This document shows positions 52,435 through 62,739 of a stretch of DNA of 64,000 nt, one piece after another. Positions within the stretch are counted from its first letter, which is position 1. Every line of letters starts with the position of its first letter. Under the pieces are notes generated by a model. That model did no database searches. It was given only the letters and a program-made list of their open reading frames with translations, and was not told the DNA's origin. The DNA is taken from positions 1 through 64,000 of the forward strand of contig NZ_QOCL01000014.1 in the NCBI RefSeq assembly GCF_004006665.1. The letters run 5' to 3'. The DNA comes from Halobacteriovorax sp. HLS. GTDB taxonomy: Bacteria; Bdellovibrionota; Bacteriovoracia; Bacteriovoracales; Bacteriovoracaceae. A program made the position numbers and the translations under genes.

Positions 52435-54345
52435 ACAAGCTGTTGCTAATTTTTCAACTTTTGTTTCACCGATATGCTCGAGTCTCTTCTCTGCAAGATG
52501 AACTCCCTCTGGAAGCTCATACCACATATTTCCACCACCCATTCCGCAGCACATGGCCTTTTCTTTATTTTGTTCCATCTCTTTAATAGAAACACCTGAG
52601 GCCTTCAATATCTCTCTTGGAGCATTGTATTCACCGTGATGTCTACCAAGGTAGCATGGATCGTGGAATGTAACTTCTTCATTCGACTTTCTTTCAGGTA
52701 CTAGTTTACCACTTCTGATTAATTCCGCCAGTAATTCAGTATGGTGAACAGTCTCAAATTCTCCATCTTCAAACTTCCCATACTCTTTACCAATCGTGTG
52801 TAGACAGTGAGGACAGTGAGTAACAACTTTTCCAAAATCATACTGATTCATATTCGCGATATTTTCGATAGCAACTTCATAGAATGTATACTCATCTCCA
52901 AATCTTCTAATCGGGTCACCATTACATTTCTCAGTTTTCCCCATTACAGCAAAGCTTACTCCCGCTTTAGTTAAGAGCTTAACTGTATCTTGAACAACTT
53001 TTTGGTTATTGGCATCGTATGACCCAGCGCAGCCTACATAGTAGAGGTAATCAACTTTCTTACCAGCTTCGATGACAGGAACATCCATTCCTTCGGCCCA
53101 CTTGAATCTATCTTCTTGAGTGATTCCCCAAGGGTTTCCGTTAATTTTGATTTTATTTGCAGCGTCTGCAGCAGCAGGAGGTATATCTCCAAGAGTTAAA
53201 GTCTTATATCTCTTGGCCTCCATAATGATATTAACATGTTCAATATTGGCAGGACATTCTTCCATACAAGCACCACATGTAGTACAAGCATCGATCTCGT
53301 TAGAGGCATAGATAGGGTTTTCCCATAGCTCTCCATCACTTTCACCCTTAGCTTGAAGATCAAAAGCAAAGTCTCTCGCCTTTGTAATAATCTGCTTAGG
53401 ATCAAGACTCTTTCCAGCATTATTAGCAGGACACACGTTTGTACAACGTCCACACTCAACACAAGTTAGAAGATCAATTCTATTCTTAGCAGTAAGTTCT
53501 GATAATTTACCAAGACCAAAAGTTTCAGCATTTTCATCTTCAAAGTTCATTGGATTTAGAACTGCACCTCTTCTTGGAGGAGTGATAAGCGCTTGGAATG
53601 GTAAAAGAAAGATATGAGAAAATTTAGAATGCCCAATACTTGCAACAAATGCCATTGTGTTGGCCATATGTACAAACCATAGTGTCTTATAAATTCCTGC
53701 CAAAGTACCATCACTTAGGTTGAAAGTTTGAAATAGACTCGCTAGACACCAACCAATTGGGGCCCAAGTTCTTTCACCCTCTGGCATTCCTGTTCCTAAA
53801 ATTCTAAAGCCTTCAATGAAATATCCTAGTATAACTAGTGCTGATAGCATCGCATACATGAAGAGTTCTTGCTTAGGTTTAGTAGAAGAAAGATAGGCTG
53901 GTTTATTAATATATCTTCTTTTAAAAGCGAGTGCGATACCAACTAGAACCATAAGTCCTGCAATATCAGCAGCAAATGATACGACTATATAAAGAGGACC
54001 TTGAAAGATCTTAAATGGTGTATCGTAGTGAATTGCAACAAGATCAGTTGCAATCCATAGAATGAAGAATCCCCAAAAAATTAATCCGTGAAAAATTTTA
54101 ACATCTTTAGACCTAGGAACCTTACCAGTTAAAAGAGCAGTCTTGAAAAATGCTCCCCAGTTTAGTTTCTCAGGAAGAAGCTTCTTTAATCCTTTAATTC
54201 CTTCGCCTGCCGTAACGAACATCATTTTAGAGTGAAACCCTTTAATCATGTAAGCGATACTCGCAAAAAATAATACGTACATTGCCACTTTCATGTTGGA
54301 AGGTATATTCCACATAATCTCACGGCTTGCTAACGTTGCATCCAT
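52330..54345 (-). CDS. EtfD-like membrane iron-sulfur oxidoreductase (heterodisulfide reductase-related)
   Basis: 671 aa. The N-terminal membrane domain has about five or six segments (20-245) and is NarI-like. Two ferredoxin-type [4Fe-4S] motifs follow (C295/298/301/305 and C354/357/360/364). Two CCG domains close the protein (YVGCAGSYD..., DPCYLGRHHG, and AMCCGMGGG near the end). This is the layout of proteins thought to pass electrons from electron-transfer flavoprotein to the quinone pool in fatty-acid oxidation. ATG 54345 has TAGGAGA just upstream; an ATG at 54378 is less likely. Its 3' end is duplicated at 30.5 kb. Confidence 0.88.
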   Translation of the reverse strand: MDATLASREIMWNIPSNMKVAMYVLFFASIAYMIKGFHSKMMFVTAGEGIKGLKKLLPEKLNWGAFFKTALLTGKVPRSKDVKIFHGLIFWGFFILWIATDLVAIHYDTPFKIFQGPLYIVVSFAADIAGLMVLVGIALAFKRRYINKPAYLSSTKPKQELFMYAMLSALVILGYFIEGFRILGTGMPEGERTWAPIGWCLASLFQTFNLSDGTLAGIYKTLWFVHMANTMAFVASIGHSKFSHIFLLPFQALITPPRRGAVLNPMNFEDENAETFGLGKLSELTAKNRIDLLTCVECGRCTNVCPANNAGKSLDPKQIITKARDFAFDLQAKGESDGELWENPIYASNEIDACTTCGACMEECPANIEHVNIIMEAKRYKTLTLGDIPPAAADAANKIKINGNPWGITQEDRFKWAEGMDVPVIEAGKKVDYLYYVGCAGSYDANNQKVVQDTVKLLTKAGVSFAVMGKTEKCNGDPIRRFGDEYTFYEVAIENIANMNQYDFGKVVTHCPHCLHTIGKEYGKFEDGEFETVHHTELLAELIRSGKLVPERKSNEEVTFHDPCYLGRHHGEYNAPREILKASGVSIKEMEQNKEKAMCCGMGGGNMWYELPEGVHLAEKRLEHIGETKVEKLATACSYCMINFHSSKNEQTNTDGIEIEDVATVLAKTIL

Positions 54346-54493
54346 AGCTCTTCTCCTACCACTCTTGCGGTATGTCAAAATATTGTTTTTATATCAGTTT
54401 CACTAATAGAATAGTAGATTTAGCGTAATAAATGAATGAGAAATTTTAGGCACATAGAGAATTTACTATTCGCTAAAGAAAATAGGAATCCAC

Positions 54494-55015
54494 TTGGTTG
54501 ATATATTTATAACATCAAAGTATTTAAGTCTCTTATTGGTACCACTATTTTTAGTCTGCTACCTAAATAAAGAGACAATCCTTTCGCATAGGCTCTTTTA
54601 CGGCTGCACTTTGGGAGGAGTTACTATTTACTCTATTGTTCCTTGGTTGGAATTTCCTCGTGAGATCTTGTTTAAGATATCCGTAATGTCGCTAGCGGTA
54701 GTAATAGCTTCAGCAACTTTTGAAATTTTGCGCTCCTATATTGATAATACTGCGCTAAGACAGAAGAAAAGGGCCCTAAAAAAGATTCCTTTATTTGTTA
54801 TTATTATTTTCTACTCACTTTCTAATTTATCTGGGCCCGAGTCTACTTATGCGATGATTGGACTTGCGTTTGTTTTAATTGAGAGAAGTTACCGAGTAGC
54901 CTTTTTTTCCTGGCCTTTTTTCGTCACCTATTTCTTTGGAACTTCGGCTATAATTGAAGCACTAATTATATTGTCCCAATCGGTTGGAGTTTTCTTATTA
55001 AGGGAAAGAGAATGA
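54494..55015 (+). CDS. Small polytopic membrane protein, unknown
   Basis: 173 aa with about five hydrophobic segments and few charges. No family is recognised. A TTG start with AGGAA 5 nt upstream is used. Its end overlaps the lipoprotein gene start by 4 nt, so the two form a unit. Confidence 0.6.
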   Translation: MVDIFITSKYLSLLLVPLFLVCYLNKETILSHRLFYGCTLGGVTIYSIVPWLEFPREILFKISVMSLAVVIASATFEILRSYIDNTALRQKKRALKKIPLFVIIIFYSLSNLSGPESTYAMIGLAFVLIERSYRVAFFSWPFFVTYFFGTSAIIEALIILSQSVGVFLLRERE

Positions 55016-56040
55016 ATAAATATCTATTACTTGCTTTAGCACTAATCTCTTCGATTTCATGTTCAAAAGTAGAAACAATCAATATTAAAAAGCATAGCTT
55101 TAGTGAAGATCCTAATCGAATTGTGTGGTTGCAGATTGCTGGCCTTACAGAAGAAATATTAGCTATCCAAAGATTTTCCAGGCCCGCTCTTGAGCTAGGT
55201 GGACCTTTTGAAGAGTCTTCATGTATGGGCAAGATGTGGAATTATAATCTCTATACTTTAAGACCAGATGCTACGAGAGGTTTTCTTTCTCAGATATTTG
55301 GTACCAAAAATATTGTCGGTAATTGTTCTGATTATGAAAATTCTCCTATGTGGACAAGTTTTAAAAATATAGGATTTCAAATTGGGGTTTTAGAAAGTGG
55401 AGTCAAAGATGAAGACTCGCTTCTAAATTCTTGGAAATGTAATAGTGATAAGACTCAAATAGATAAGTCTATCTCTTTATGGAAAATGAGTGATAGTTCA
55501 AATAAAGATGCGAAGAGATTTCACTTTCAAGAAGATCTACCTCATGGAGATGGAGAGGTTTTTTATGATAAGAGTTGTAGAGCAGGTATTTGTTACGCTA
55601 GCTTAGAAAATAATGCCAAAGCTATCTTTAATAAATTTAAAAATAAAACAGTCAGAAGTATGCTTGTTGTTAGAGACTTTAGCTTACAAGAAACAATTCT
55701 TAGAAAAGATGTAGAGTCCCTTAGGGAGAAACTATCTGAGATCGAAAGACTGTACGCTTTCTTTCTGTCTGAGCAAGCAAAGGATCCTAGGCTCTTAGTT
55801 GTCGTCACAGGATCTGGTTCAAGAAATATCGAGCTGCCAAGATCAGGTAAGCAGTGGGAGCAATTTGATAAACAAGGAAAATTTCTTCTTTATAAGAGAA
55901 ATAGCCTCATGTCCCCTAGCTTTGCAAAAGGACCAAGGGCAGAGAATTTTTGTGGTATCTATGAAGAAAGCTCTGTCTTTGAGAGATTTTTGTGGTCACC
56001 TGAAGAGAGAAAGTCTCCACTTAGCATTATAGGACTATAG
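55012..56040 (+). CDS. Predicted lipoprotein, unknown
   Basis: 342 aa. A signal with a lipobox-like end (LALISSISC, Cys17) points to lipid attachment. The rest contains an alternation of Cys pairs (SSCMGK, NCSD, SCRAGIC) and a coiled-coil-like helix (about 224-250, LREKLSEIERLYAFFL). The segment LLVVVTGSGSRNIELPRSGK resembles the alkaline-phosphatase/sulfatase fold in placement only. No function is assigned. It is coupled to the upstream membrane protein. Confidence 0.65.
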   Translation: MNKYLLLALALISSISCSKVETINIKKHSFSEDPNRIVWLQIAGLTEEILAIQRFSRPALELGGPFEESSCMGKMWNYNLYTLRPDATRGFLSQIFGTKNIVGNCSDYENSPMWTSFKNIGFQIGVLESGVKDEDSLLNSWKCNSDKTQIDKSISLWKMSDSSNKDAKRFHFQEDLPHGDGEVFYDKSCRAGICYASLENNAKAIFNKFKNKTVRSMLVVRDFSLQETILRKDVESLREKLSEIERLYAFFLSEQAKDPRLLVVVTGSGSRNIELPRSGKQWEQFDKQGKFLLYKRNSLMSPSFAKGPRAENFCGIYEESSVFERFLWSPEERKSPLSIIGL

Positions 56041-56057
56041 CTTACTGTAAGCTATAG
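56035..56057. terminator. Inverted repeat across two convergent stop codons
   Basis: A perfect 10-bp inverted repeat (56035-56044 with 56048-56057) spans both stop codons, one on each strand, and has T-rich flanks. It is a compact bidirectional terminator candidate. Confidence 0.6.
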
Positions 56058-56887
56058 TTTATAACATCGTCTTTAGTGATAAGATAAAAAGTCTTACAGT
56101 AGTCACACTTGCTTTCGATATTCTCATCACCTTCAAATACTTCTTCAATACTTGAAGCCTGACATAGTGAACCTATAGAAGCGAGCATTCTCTCTCTTGA
56201 GCAATTACATTTGAACTCTATTAATTTACTTCCTAAGAATGTTAAACCTAGATCCTCAAAGGATTTTTGAATAATAGATTGCTCAGTTGTTGATTTAGAA
56301 AAAAGCTCATTTACAGTGGCCTGAATTTTCATCCAGTACTCTTTAATATTCATCGGTTCAATAATTTCCTCTTTATCAACTTTTACTGGAGGAAGCTGTA
56401 CCAACATCATGCTCTGATCACTATCTTGTGAAACATGAATTTCAGATTTCATTTGATAGGAATCTTTCAAAATAGAGTTAACAACTTGAGTAAATTGACT
56501 CTTATTCAAATCAATAACAGAAGTATATGGAGTAGAATTATTTGGAAAGATTTTAGATAGTCTACACACGCCTGTAATCTCTTTTGGAGACTCATTGAAT
56601 GTTTCAGGAAGAATCAAAGTTCTCATTCTTCCTGCGTGGTTCATCTCTATCTTCAATCTAAAGTAAGGATCTTCAGAATCAATAAATAACCCAAGACCTT
56701 CACCTGGCTTTAGAAGAGTCACTAGATTTTGAGCGGTTAGCACAGTATCTCTAAAATATGAAAAACCCTGACCCTTTACATTATGAATTATAGCAAGATC
56801 GTGAATTAACTTTTGCCCTTCCAGAAAGTGAACGGTAAAGTTATTTTCTCTATCCATAAAACTATATAATCGACTGTCTTCTAACAT
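56042..56887 (-). CDS. hslO: Redox-regulated chaperone Hsp33
   Basis: 281 aa. Holdase that is switched on by oxidative unfolding. The C-terminal zinc site has the four required cysteines as CxC (FKCNCSRE) and CxxC (SKCDYCK). The N-terminal domain has the GFSYFRDTVL and LILPETF regions of the family, though it is fairly diverged. The start is at 56887, a short distance from the divergent addB gene. Confidence 0.88.
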   Translation of the reverse strand: MLEDSRLYSFMDRENNFTVHFLEGQKLIHDLAIIHNVKGQGFSYFRDTVLTAQNLVTLLKPGEGLGLFIDSEDPYFRLKIEMNHAGRMRTLILPETFNESPKEITGVCRLSKIFPNNSTPYTSVIDLNKSQFTQVVNSILKDSYQMKSEIHVSQDSDQSMMLVQLPPVKVDKEEIIEPMNIKEYWMKIQATVNELFSKSTTEQSIIQKSFEDLGLTFLGSKLIEFKCNCSRERMLASIGSLCQASSIEEVFEGDENIESKCDYCKTFYLITKDDVINYSLQ

Positions 56888-56967
56888 TATGCTTTTAACC
56901 TTTTTTTGCTATGATGATGGGATATTGAGTAACACAACTAGACTTTGAGTGTCATGGGGAAAATCTT

Positions 56968-59334
56968 GTGCTAAGCGTATATTTATATTCAAATTCCAAA
57001 GAAATCTATGATTTAGAACTTTTAGAAAATAGTGAACAAAGAGCAAAAATAATTTGTCCTCACCCAATGGCCGCGGATGCCCTTAGGGCCAAGATGACAA
57101 ATCCACAAAGAGTTGAAGTTCTCACTGTATCTAAATTTGCATCAGATTTACTTCAGATTGTTGATCCAGATTTAGTCGCAAAAAGAAAAGCGCAACTTCT
57201 TGGTCAATTGGCCACTATCTGGAAAAAGAAGCTTAGCTCTTTTTCTGCCGATTCCTTCTTTGATTCATTTAACCTTTTTACAGAACTTAGAGGTTATAGT
57301 TTAGACTTTGAACTCATAAAGGAAGTTCTACCTTTTTATGATGAGGCCATTCAGGCAAGTTTGCCAATCTATTGGGCCTATCTTGAACAACTTGAAATTG
57401 TAGATGAGCATAAAGCAAATGAGATTCTATCCCATCATCTAAAAGAGGGCGATCTATGTAGTGAGGATGAAACTTTTATTTTTTGGGGCTTTAATCATAT
57501 TAACTCGGGACAAATTGATTTTTTCAATTCCCTTGCAATTCGTAATACGGTAATTATTCCCTTTTCAAAGGAAGTATTTAAACAAACAAGACAAAGAGAC
57601 TGGATTCGTTGGTTTGAGGCAAAAGAGCTTAACGAAGAACTTGTTAACTATGAGAATGAAGTAGAAACTTTCTTCTATCCTAAAAAGAGACTTGCTACCA
57701 AGATAGCTGAAATTAGCGAAAGTGAAACGGTTACAGAAATTTTACTCGCTGAAAAGAAACTCTCTGTGGATTCATGTTTAGAGGCCAGTTTCCAAGGAAC
57801 AAACTTTAGAGCGGCCGCCGATCTCTTTAGCTCCTATGGTAAGAAGGTTCTAGATCAGCTAGAAAAAGTCGTTGGAGAGCAAGTTAGTGCTGAGACTTTA
57901 ACAAATTATATTCAAGAGCTACTAACTAGTGAGTTAAATACTAAGAGTGATGCAAAGAACTTTAGACTAATTAAGGTATTATCTTTGGTACTAGATGCCT
58001 TAGAAGACTATATTAACTTATCTGAAGATAATGAAGTGCTTAAATTCTACGATCTACAAGTTCTTAGAGAAATACTAAACCTAAATTTCCCAAGAGATTA
58101 CTTTATCCCAATAAATGATGAGCAACAAAAATGTTCTCTCTATGGCCTCAATGAACTTGAAAATTGTGGCAAGACGACATCACCACTATTTATTATCTCA
58201 GAGGATTATCAAGGGGTTAAAAAGGGAGGAAGTCGCTATCAAGAAGATGTGATTCAATTCCTATCTGCTCTTGGTCCAATCCAAAGACCTGAACTTGAAT
58301 TTCTCATCGTGCGTGAAAAATTTAGGGAATTAATAAAGGAGAATACATATAAATTCTGTATTCAAGAGGGACTCTTAGATGGCGATCAAAATTGGAATGA
58401 TTTTCTAAAAGGGATTACGTTAAAAGAAAAGGTCTTAGAAAGAGAAAAAAGTAATAAAAAGAGTGATGTTCTCGTTAAAGAATATGAAAGCTTTAATGCA
58501 AAAATATCTGCGAGTAAAATTCAAACCTATATCGATTGTCCTAGAAAGTTTTATTATTCTTTTATCGAAAGAAAAGAAATAAATTCTAATAATACTAAAG
58601 AGCTTCGCCCCAACGAGATAGGAAGTTTAGAGCATGAAGTAATTGAAAAATACTTTAAAGGGAAAAAAACTTGGGACGAAGAATTCTTTAGAGAGACAGT
58701 TGAGAAAACTTATCGAGAGTATATTGTAGAAAATAGAAAGAACCTTGCGCAAATGAAAGAGAAGTTATCAATCTATGAAATCTTGAATTATAGCGAAAAT
58801 GGAATCAAATTTGTGCTGAATATATTGAATGAATTACCGGGAAGCGAAGTTTTATTTGAAGCACCTCTTGTTGCCGGTCATGATGTCTCTGGACGAATCG
58901 ACTGCCTCGTTAAGTTTGAAGATAAACTTGCAGTTCTAGATTTCAAAAGATCGGGATTTAGCATTCCTTCTAAAACTGATATTGAGAAATTTTCTAAAGT
59001 TCAATTACCATTCTATTTAAATAATCTTGGGCAAGATCCTAAGAAAGTGATTTTTTGGGGCTATGTTAATCTCTCGGAACCTGAAGAGTCATTAATTATT
59101 AATGGCGAGCATGAGCTTGGAAAAGAATTTATGGCTAAGGTTAACTATAAGGTTTCAAGTCGAAAATCAGTTTTCGACGATATGAGTTCTTGGTTTTCTG
59201 AATATAAGGAATTTGAGCAAGAGATTATTGACTCATTAAAAAATGATACTCAGTGGAAGGCATCTCCTTTAAAGGATGATGTGTGTGGCTTTTGCAGTGT
59301 CGCCAATTTATGTACAAGGGGATCATCAATATGA
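56968..59334 (+). CDS. addB: AddB-like nuclease subunit (PD-(D/E)XK, iron-sulfur)
   Basis: 788 aa. A diverged helicase-like N-terminal region precedes a C-terminal nuclease domain that starts at SASKIQTYIDCPRKFYYS (Cys524). It contains the catalytic GRIDCL...LAVLDFKRSG. The Cys trio C773/C776/C782 (CxxCx5C) would complete a [4Fe-4S] cluster with Cys524, as in AddB. It partners the next gene in DNA end-resection for recombination. The start is GTG with GGGGA upstream. It overlaps addA by 4 nt. Confidence 0.85.
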   Translation: MLSVYLYSNSKEIYDLELLENSEQRAKIICPHPMAADALRAKMTNPQRVEVLTVSKFASDLLQIVDPDLVAKRKAQLLGQLATIWKKKLSSFSADSFFDSFNLFTELRGYSLDFELIKEVLPFYDEAIQASLPIYWAYLEQLEIVDEHKANEILSHHLKEGDLCSEDETFIFWGFNHINSGQIDFFNSLAIRNTVIIPFSKEVFKQTRQRDWIRWFEAKELNEELVNYENEVETFFYPKKRLATKIAEISESETVTEILLAEKKLSVDSCLEASFQGTNFRAAADLFSSYGKKVLDQLEKVVGEQVSAETLTNYIQELLTSELNTKSDAKNFRLIKVLSLVLDALEDYINLSEDNEVLKFYDLQVLREILNLNFPRDYFIPINDEQQKCSLYGLNELENCGKTTSPLFIISEDYQGVKKGGSRYQEDVIQFLSALGPIQRPELEFLIVREKFRELIKENTYKFCIQEGLLDGDQNWNDFLKGITLKEKVLEREKSNKKSDVLVKEYESFNAKISASKIQTYIDCPRKFYYSFIERKEINSNNTKELRPNEIGSLEHEVIEKYFKGKKTWDEEFFRETVEKTYREYIVENRKNLAQMKEKLSIYEILNYSENGIKFVLNILNELPGSEVLFEAPLVAGHDVSGRIDCLVKFEDKLAVLDFKRSGFSIPSKTDIEKFSKVQLPFYLNNLGQDPKKVIFWGYVNLSEPEESLIINGEHELGKEFMAKVNYKVSSRKSVFDDMSSWFSEYKEFEQEIIDSLKNDTQWKASPLKDDVCGFCSVANLCTRGSSI

Positions 59335-62300
59335 GAGCACCTAATGATGAACAAAAATTAGCAATAGAGCATACGGGTGGTGTCCTTCTAAGCGCAGGGG
59401 CCGGATCAGGTAAGACATTCGTTTTAGTTGAACATGTGATCTACTTGGCAAGTGATTTCATAAGCAATAATAAAGGATTAAATCTACTAGAATTTGAATC
59501 TAAGCTTCAGTCTTTCTTTTCAAAAATTGTCCTTATGACGTTCACAAAGAAGGCCGCTGGGGAAATTTATGAAAGAATGATTGAAAGAATTGAGGCCCAG
59601 TTAGAAATTGTTGCAAAAGAGGAGCTTTCTGAATGGGTGCTTGTTAAAGAGTCAATTGACTATATGACTATAAGTACTATTCATGGCTTTTGTTACAAGC
59701 TTATCGGCCAAGGACTTATTCCTGGCGTTGCTTCGACAGTTGCAATTATTTCAGAAAGTGAGTCACGAGAAAGAATCACAAAACTCTTTGAACGCTGGTT
59801 TGAAAACCATCTTGATGAGCTACCAAGTAACGAATTCAAAAAAATCATATCTCTAAACTCTAAACAAATAATTAAATCAATGATTAGTGTGTTTGGCGCC
59901 CCTGAGATTAGAATGCAATGGAAAGAGCTCGAGTTCGATAATATGAATACTGACCTTGAAATTATATGGGAGAAAATTTGGTCTCTATTAGGGCTTGATT
60001 TTATTTGGAATGATAAATTTGATCTCCTCCCTTTTCAGGATCACTCAGACAAGGCTTGGTTTAGTACAATGTCTTGTGTGCAAAATGTCGGAGTTCCAAA
60101 AGGTATTGATGACTTAAAAGTTTTAAACGAAGTATTTAATAGTGTGTCTAGATTGACTGGACCAACTAAGAAGATTTTAACAAATGAGCTTGAAGAGCAC
60201 TTTAATGCAGTTAAAGAGGTAAGAGCATTTGTTAAAAAGTATATTGATGATATTGAGGCCACCATCTCGTCTCTTGATAGTGATGTTAAGCACTGGTGGG
60301 AATCTTCAAAGATGATCTTTGATTATATTGAAAAGCACTACCGTGATATTCCAGGTTTTACTTTTTCTGACTTGGAGTACTATGTATCAAATTCTTTAAA
60401 GGTAAAAGAAACAAGAGATGCTATTGCGCTAAATTATCAATATTTTATAGTAGATGAATTTCAAGATACCTCTGAAATTCAATTTGAAATGCTTGAGAGA
60501 ATCATTGATAAAGACTTTAATAAACTCTTTACTGTTGGAGACATGAAACAGGCCATTTATGGTTTTAGAGGTGGAGAGTTAGGGGTTTTTAAAGAGTGTA
60601 TGGAAAAGACACCTCAGGTGCTAAAACTTAATAATAATTATAGATCTACTCATTCTGTGATTGATTTTAATAACTATGTTTTTGATTACCTTTTTAAACT
60701 AGGACATAACTATGAAGGTGTTGATCACCATAGTGTAGAAGTGGATTATCAGTCATATCCTTTTGAAAGGTCTGATGAGAATAGTGGAAAGATTATTTAC
60801 ACTGACTTTGATATAAGTTCTCACATTGATGAAGACTCAAAACCTAAATCTGAAGATCTATCATTCTTTGAAGCACAATCTATTTATAGTCATATTGAAA
60901 AAATTATTAAAGAGAGTCCAGATGATGGGATTTGTATTCTTTATAAAAATTTAGGTCCTTCAAAGTATTTAATTAATGAATTAATTAAAAATGAAATTGG
61001 ATTTACTGCTCAAGTAAAAGTACCTCTTGCAGAAGACCCAATCCTTGGGATTTTTAATATACTGCTAAAATACTTGCTAAGTTCTAAAAATGTGGAAGAG
61101 CAGAGTAATTTAATTTTTCATCTTAACGGTTACTTTAACCTATTACACATTGATTCCCAGACCGACTATATTCAAAGAATTGCTCAGTTTGAGCAGGATC
61201 TTATTTCTGTAGGTGTTTACAACGCATTCTTAAAATTTACATTTTCATTTGGTGTTTTAAACTCAAACCATAAGAATAATGGGCAAATCCTTAAAGAAAT
61301 TTGCGAGATGTGTGGAGATGATATTGAGATTATTCATATAAAATTGAATGGGTATGCAGATGTTAAATACTCTATTGAATTTGAATATGGCCTAAATACA
61401 AAACGTGTTCAAATAATGACGGCCCATGCTTCAAAAGGTCTTGAATTCGATCATGTATTCTTAGGCGGTATTCATAATAACGGTAAAACAATGCCTGAGA
61501 TGAATATGTTTGGAAAGTTGCCGTGGAGCTTCAAGTGGAAGGCAGACTCACAACAAAAGAAGGCCTATATAACGCCAACTTTTATCTATGAAGGTCTATT
61601 AACAAGAAAGAAAGACTTTTCTGAATCAAAGAGATTATTTTACGTTGCAAGTACACGAGCTAAAAAGTTCTTATATTGGATTGACCTATCTAATGATGGC
61701 GACTCTCTTGATAGCTCTAAAAATAGTTGGATTTGTGGTCTTCGTAAATGGCAAGAAGAGGATCTTATCAATAAGATCGACTTCATGGAAAAGCTTAAAT
61801 CTTGGTCCTGTGTTCAAGAAGAGATTAAAGGTGAGTTTGTAAAGCTTAAGGCCCCTCTCTTTCATACTGATAGTTTAGGATTAGAAAATTCTACACAAGA
61901 AAATCTAGATCTTGGAATTATTTCAGAACTTTCTGTAACAAGACTTGCTTCGGTTTCTCAGTGTCCTCGTAAGTTCTACTTACTCAATGTTTGTAAATTT
62001 TCAGAAGAAGAAGTAGAAAAAATCACAGGTAAAGAGTCTATTTTTAGTGGAGTTAAGAAATCAGAATCTATCGAAGAGGATAATGGACAGATTGTGACTT
62101 CTTCTGAAAGAGGAACACTCATTCATGAGGCGTTAAGCTTTGCCATTAAGAGAAACTGGATTGCACCTGCAGCTCTACTTGATAGTGGAAATAATAAAGA
62201 TATCAAATCTTTTGATTGGGCCATTGCTGAGTTAAAGAAATATGAGCAGTCTCATGAATTTGTCTCTGAAGAGCTAATTAAATTTCCATTCTTTGGGCAA

Positions 62301-62645
62301 ATGATCTCTGGAACACCAGACTTAGTTCTTATTCCAAAAGACGAGAATGAACTAGAAATTTGGGACTTTAAAACAGGAAAGAGAGCGGAAGATAAAGAAG
62401 TACCGTATTGGTTCCAATTAAAGACTTATGCATATGCTTATCAAATTTTGTTTCCAAAATTCAAAAATGTGAACGTTAAATTGACTTTATCGTTTGTTGA
62501 TATGAATGAAAACGTGACTATCAATACTAACTACGAAAACTTGATTAAAGAACTTGGAGATTATTGGAGACTTACTTCAAAGCCTGATAAGACTAATCAG
62601 GAACATTGTGAGAAGTGTACATTTGGAAATTTATGCCACTTCTAA
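59331..62645 (+). CDS. addA: AddA-like helicase-nuclease (UvrD family, PD-(D/E)XK)
   Basis: 1104 aa. The SF1A helicase has Walker A AGAGSGKT (22-29), motif II YFIVDEFQDTSE and VGDMKQAIYGFRGGE. Motif V/VI regions follow (MTAHASKGLEFDHVFLGG, LFYVASTRA). The C-terminal nuclease domain has RGTLIHEAL and EIWDFKTGK. Unusually, it too carries Cys878 and C1093/C1096/C1102 (CxxCx5C), the pattern of an iron-sulfur nuclease. The ATG at 59331 overlaps the addB stop, with AAGGGG upstream; an in-frame start at 59283 is less likely. Confidence 0.9.
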   Translation: MRAPNDEQKLAIEHTGGVLLSAGAGSGKTFVLVEHVIYLASDFISNNKGLNLLEFESKLQSFFSKIVLMTFTKKAAGEIYERMIERIEAQLEIVAKEELSEWVLVKESIDYMTISTIHGFCYKLIGQGLIPGVASTVAIISESESRERITKLFERWFENHLDELPSNEFKKIISLNSKQIIKSMISVFGAPEIRMQWKELEFDNMNTDLEIIWEKIWSLLGLDFIWNDKFDLLPFQDHSDKAWFSTMSCVQNVGVPKGIDDLKVLNEVFNSVSRLTGPTKKILTNELEEHFNAVKEVRAFVKKYIDDIEATISSLDSDVKHWWESSKMIFDYIEKHYRDIPGFTFSDLEYYVSNSLKVKETRDAIALNYQYFIVDEFQDTSEIQFEMLERIIDKDFNKLFTVGDMKQAIYGFRGGELGVFKECMEKTPQVLKLNNNYRSTHSVIDFNNYVFDYLFKLGHNYEGVDHHSVEVDYQSYPFERSDENSGKIIYTDFDISSHIDEDSKPKSEDLSFFEAQSIYSHIEKIIKESPDDGICILYKNLGPSKYLINELIKNEIGFTAQVKVPLAEDPILGIFNILLKYLLSSKNVEEQSNLIFHLNGYFNLLHIDSQTDYIQRIAQFEQDLISVGVYNAFLKFTFSFGVLNSNHKNNGQILKEICEMCGDDIEIIHIKLNGYADVKYSIEFEYGLNTKRVQIMTAHASKGLEFDHVFLGGIHNNGKTMPEMNMFGKLPWSFKWKADSQQKKAYITPTFIYEGLLTRKKDFSESKRLFYVASTRAKKFLYWIDLSNDGDSLDSSKNSWICGLRKWQEEDLINKIDFMEKLKSWSCVQEEIKGEFVKLKAPLFHTDSLGLENSTQENLDLGIISELSVTRLASVSQCPRKFYLLNVCKFSEEEVEKITGKESIFSGVKKSESIEEDNGQIVTSSERGTLIHEALSFAIKRNWIAPAALLDSGNNKDIKSFDWAIAELKKYEQSHEFVSEELIKFPFFGQMISGTPDLVLIPKDENELEIWDFKTGKRAEDKEVPYWFQLKTYAYAYQILFPKFKNVNVKLTLSFVDMNENVTINTNYENLIKELGDYWRLTSKPDKTNQEHCEKCTFGNLCHF

Positions 62646-62699
62646 GAGCACCAGTTTATTGCAATCTATTGATATGATAGAATAAGTGCATGATTATAG

Positions 62700-62719
62700 A
62701 GGGGAGGAGCCCCTTTTTT
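62700..62719 (+). terminator. Terminator after addA
   Basis: A 5-bp stem AGGGG/CCCCT with loop AGGAG is followed by a T run. It is short but GC-paired in an AT-rich context. Confidence 0.6.
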
Positions 62720-62739
62720 AAATGCAGGATGCTTTTAGT

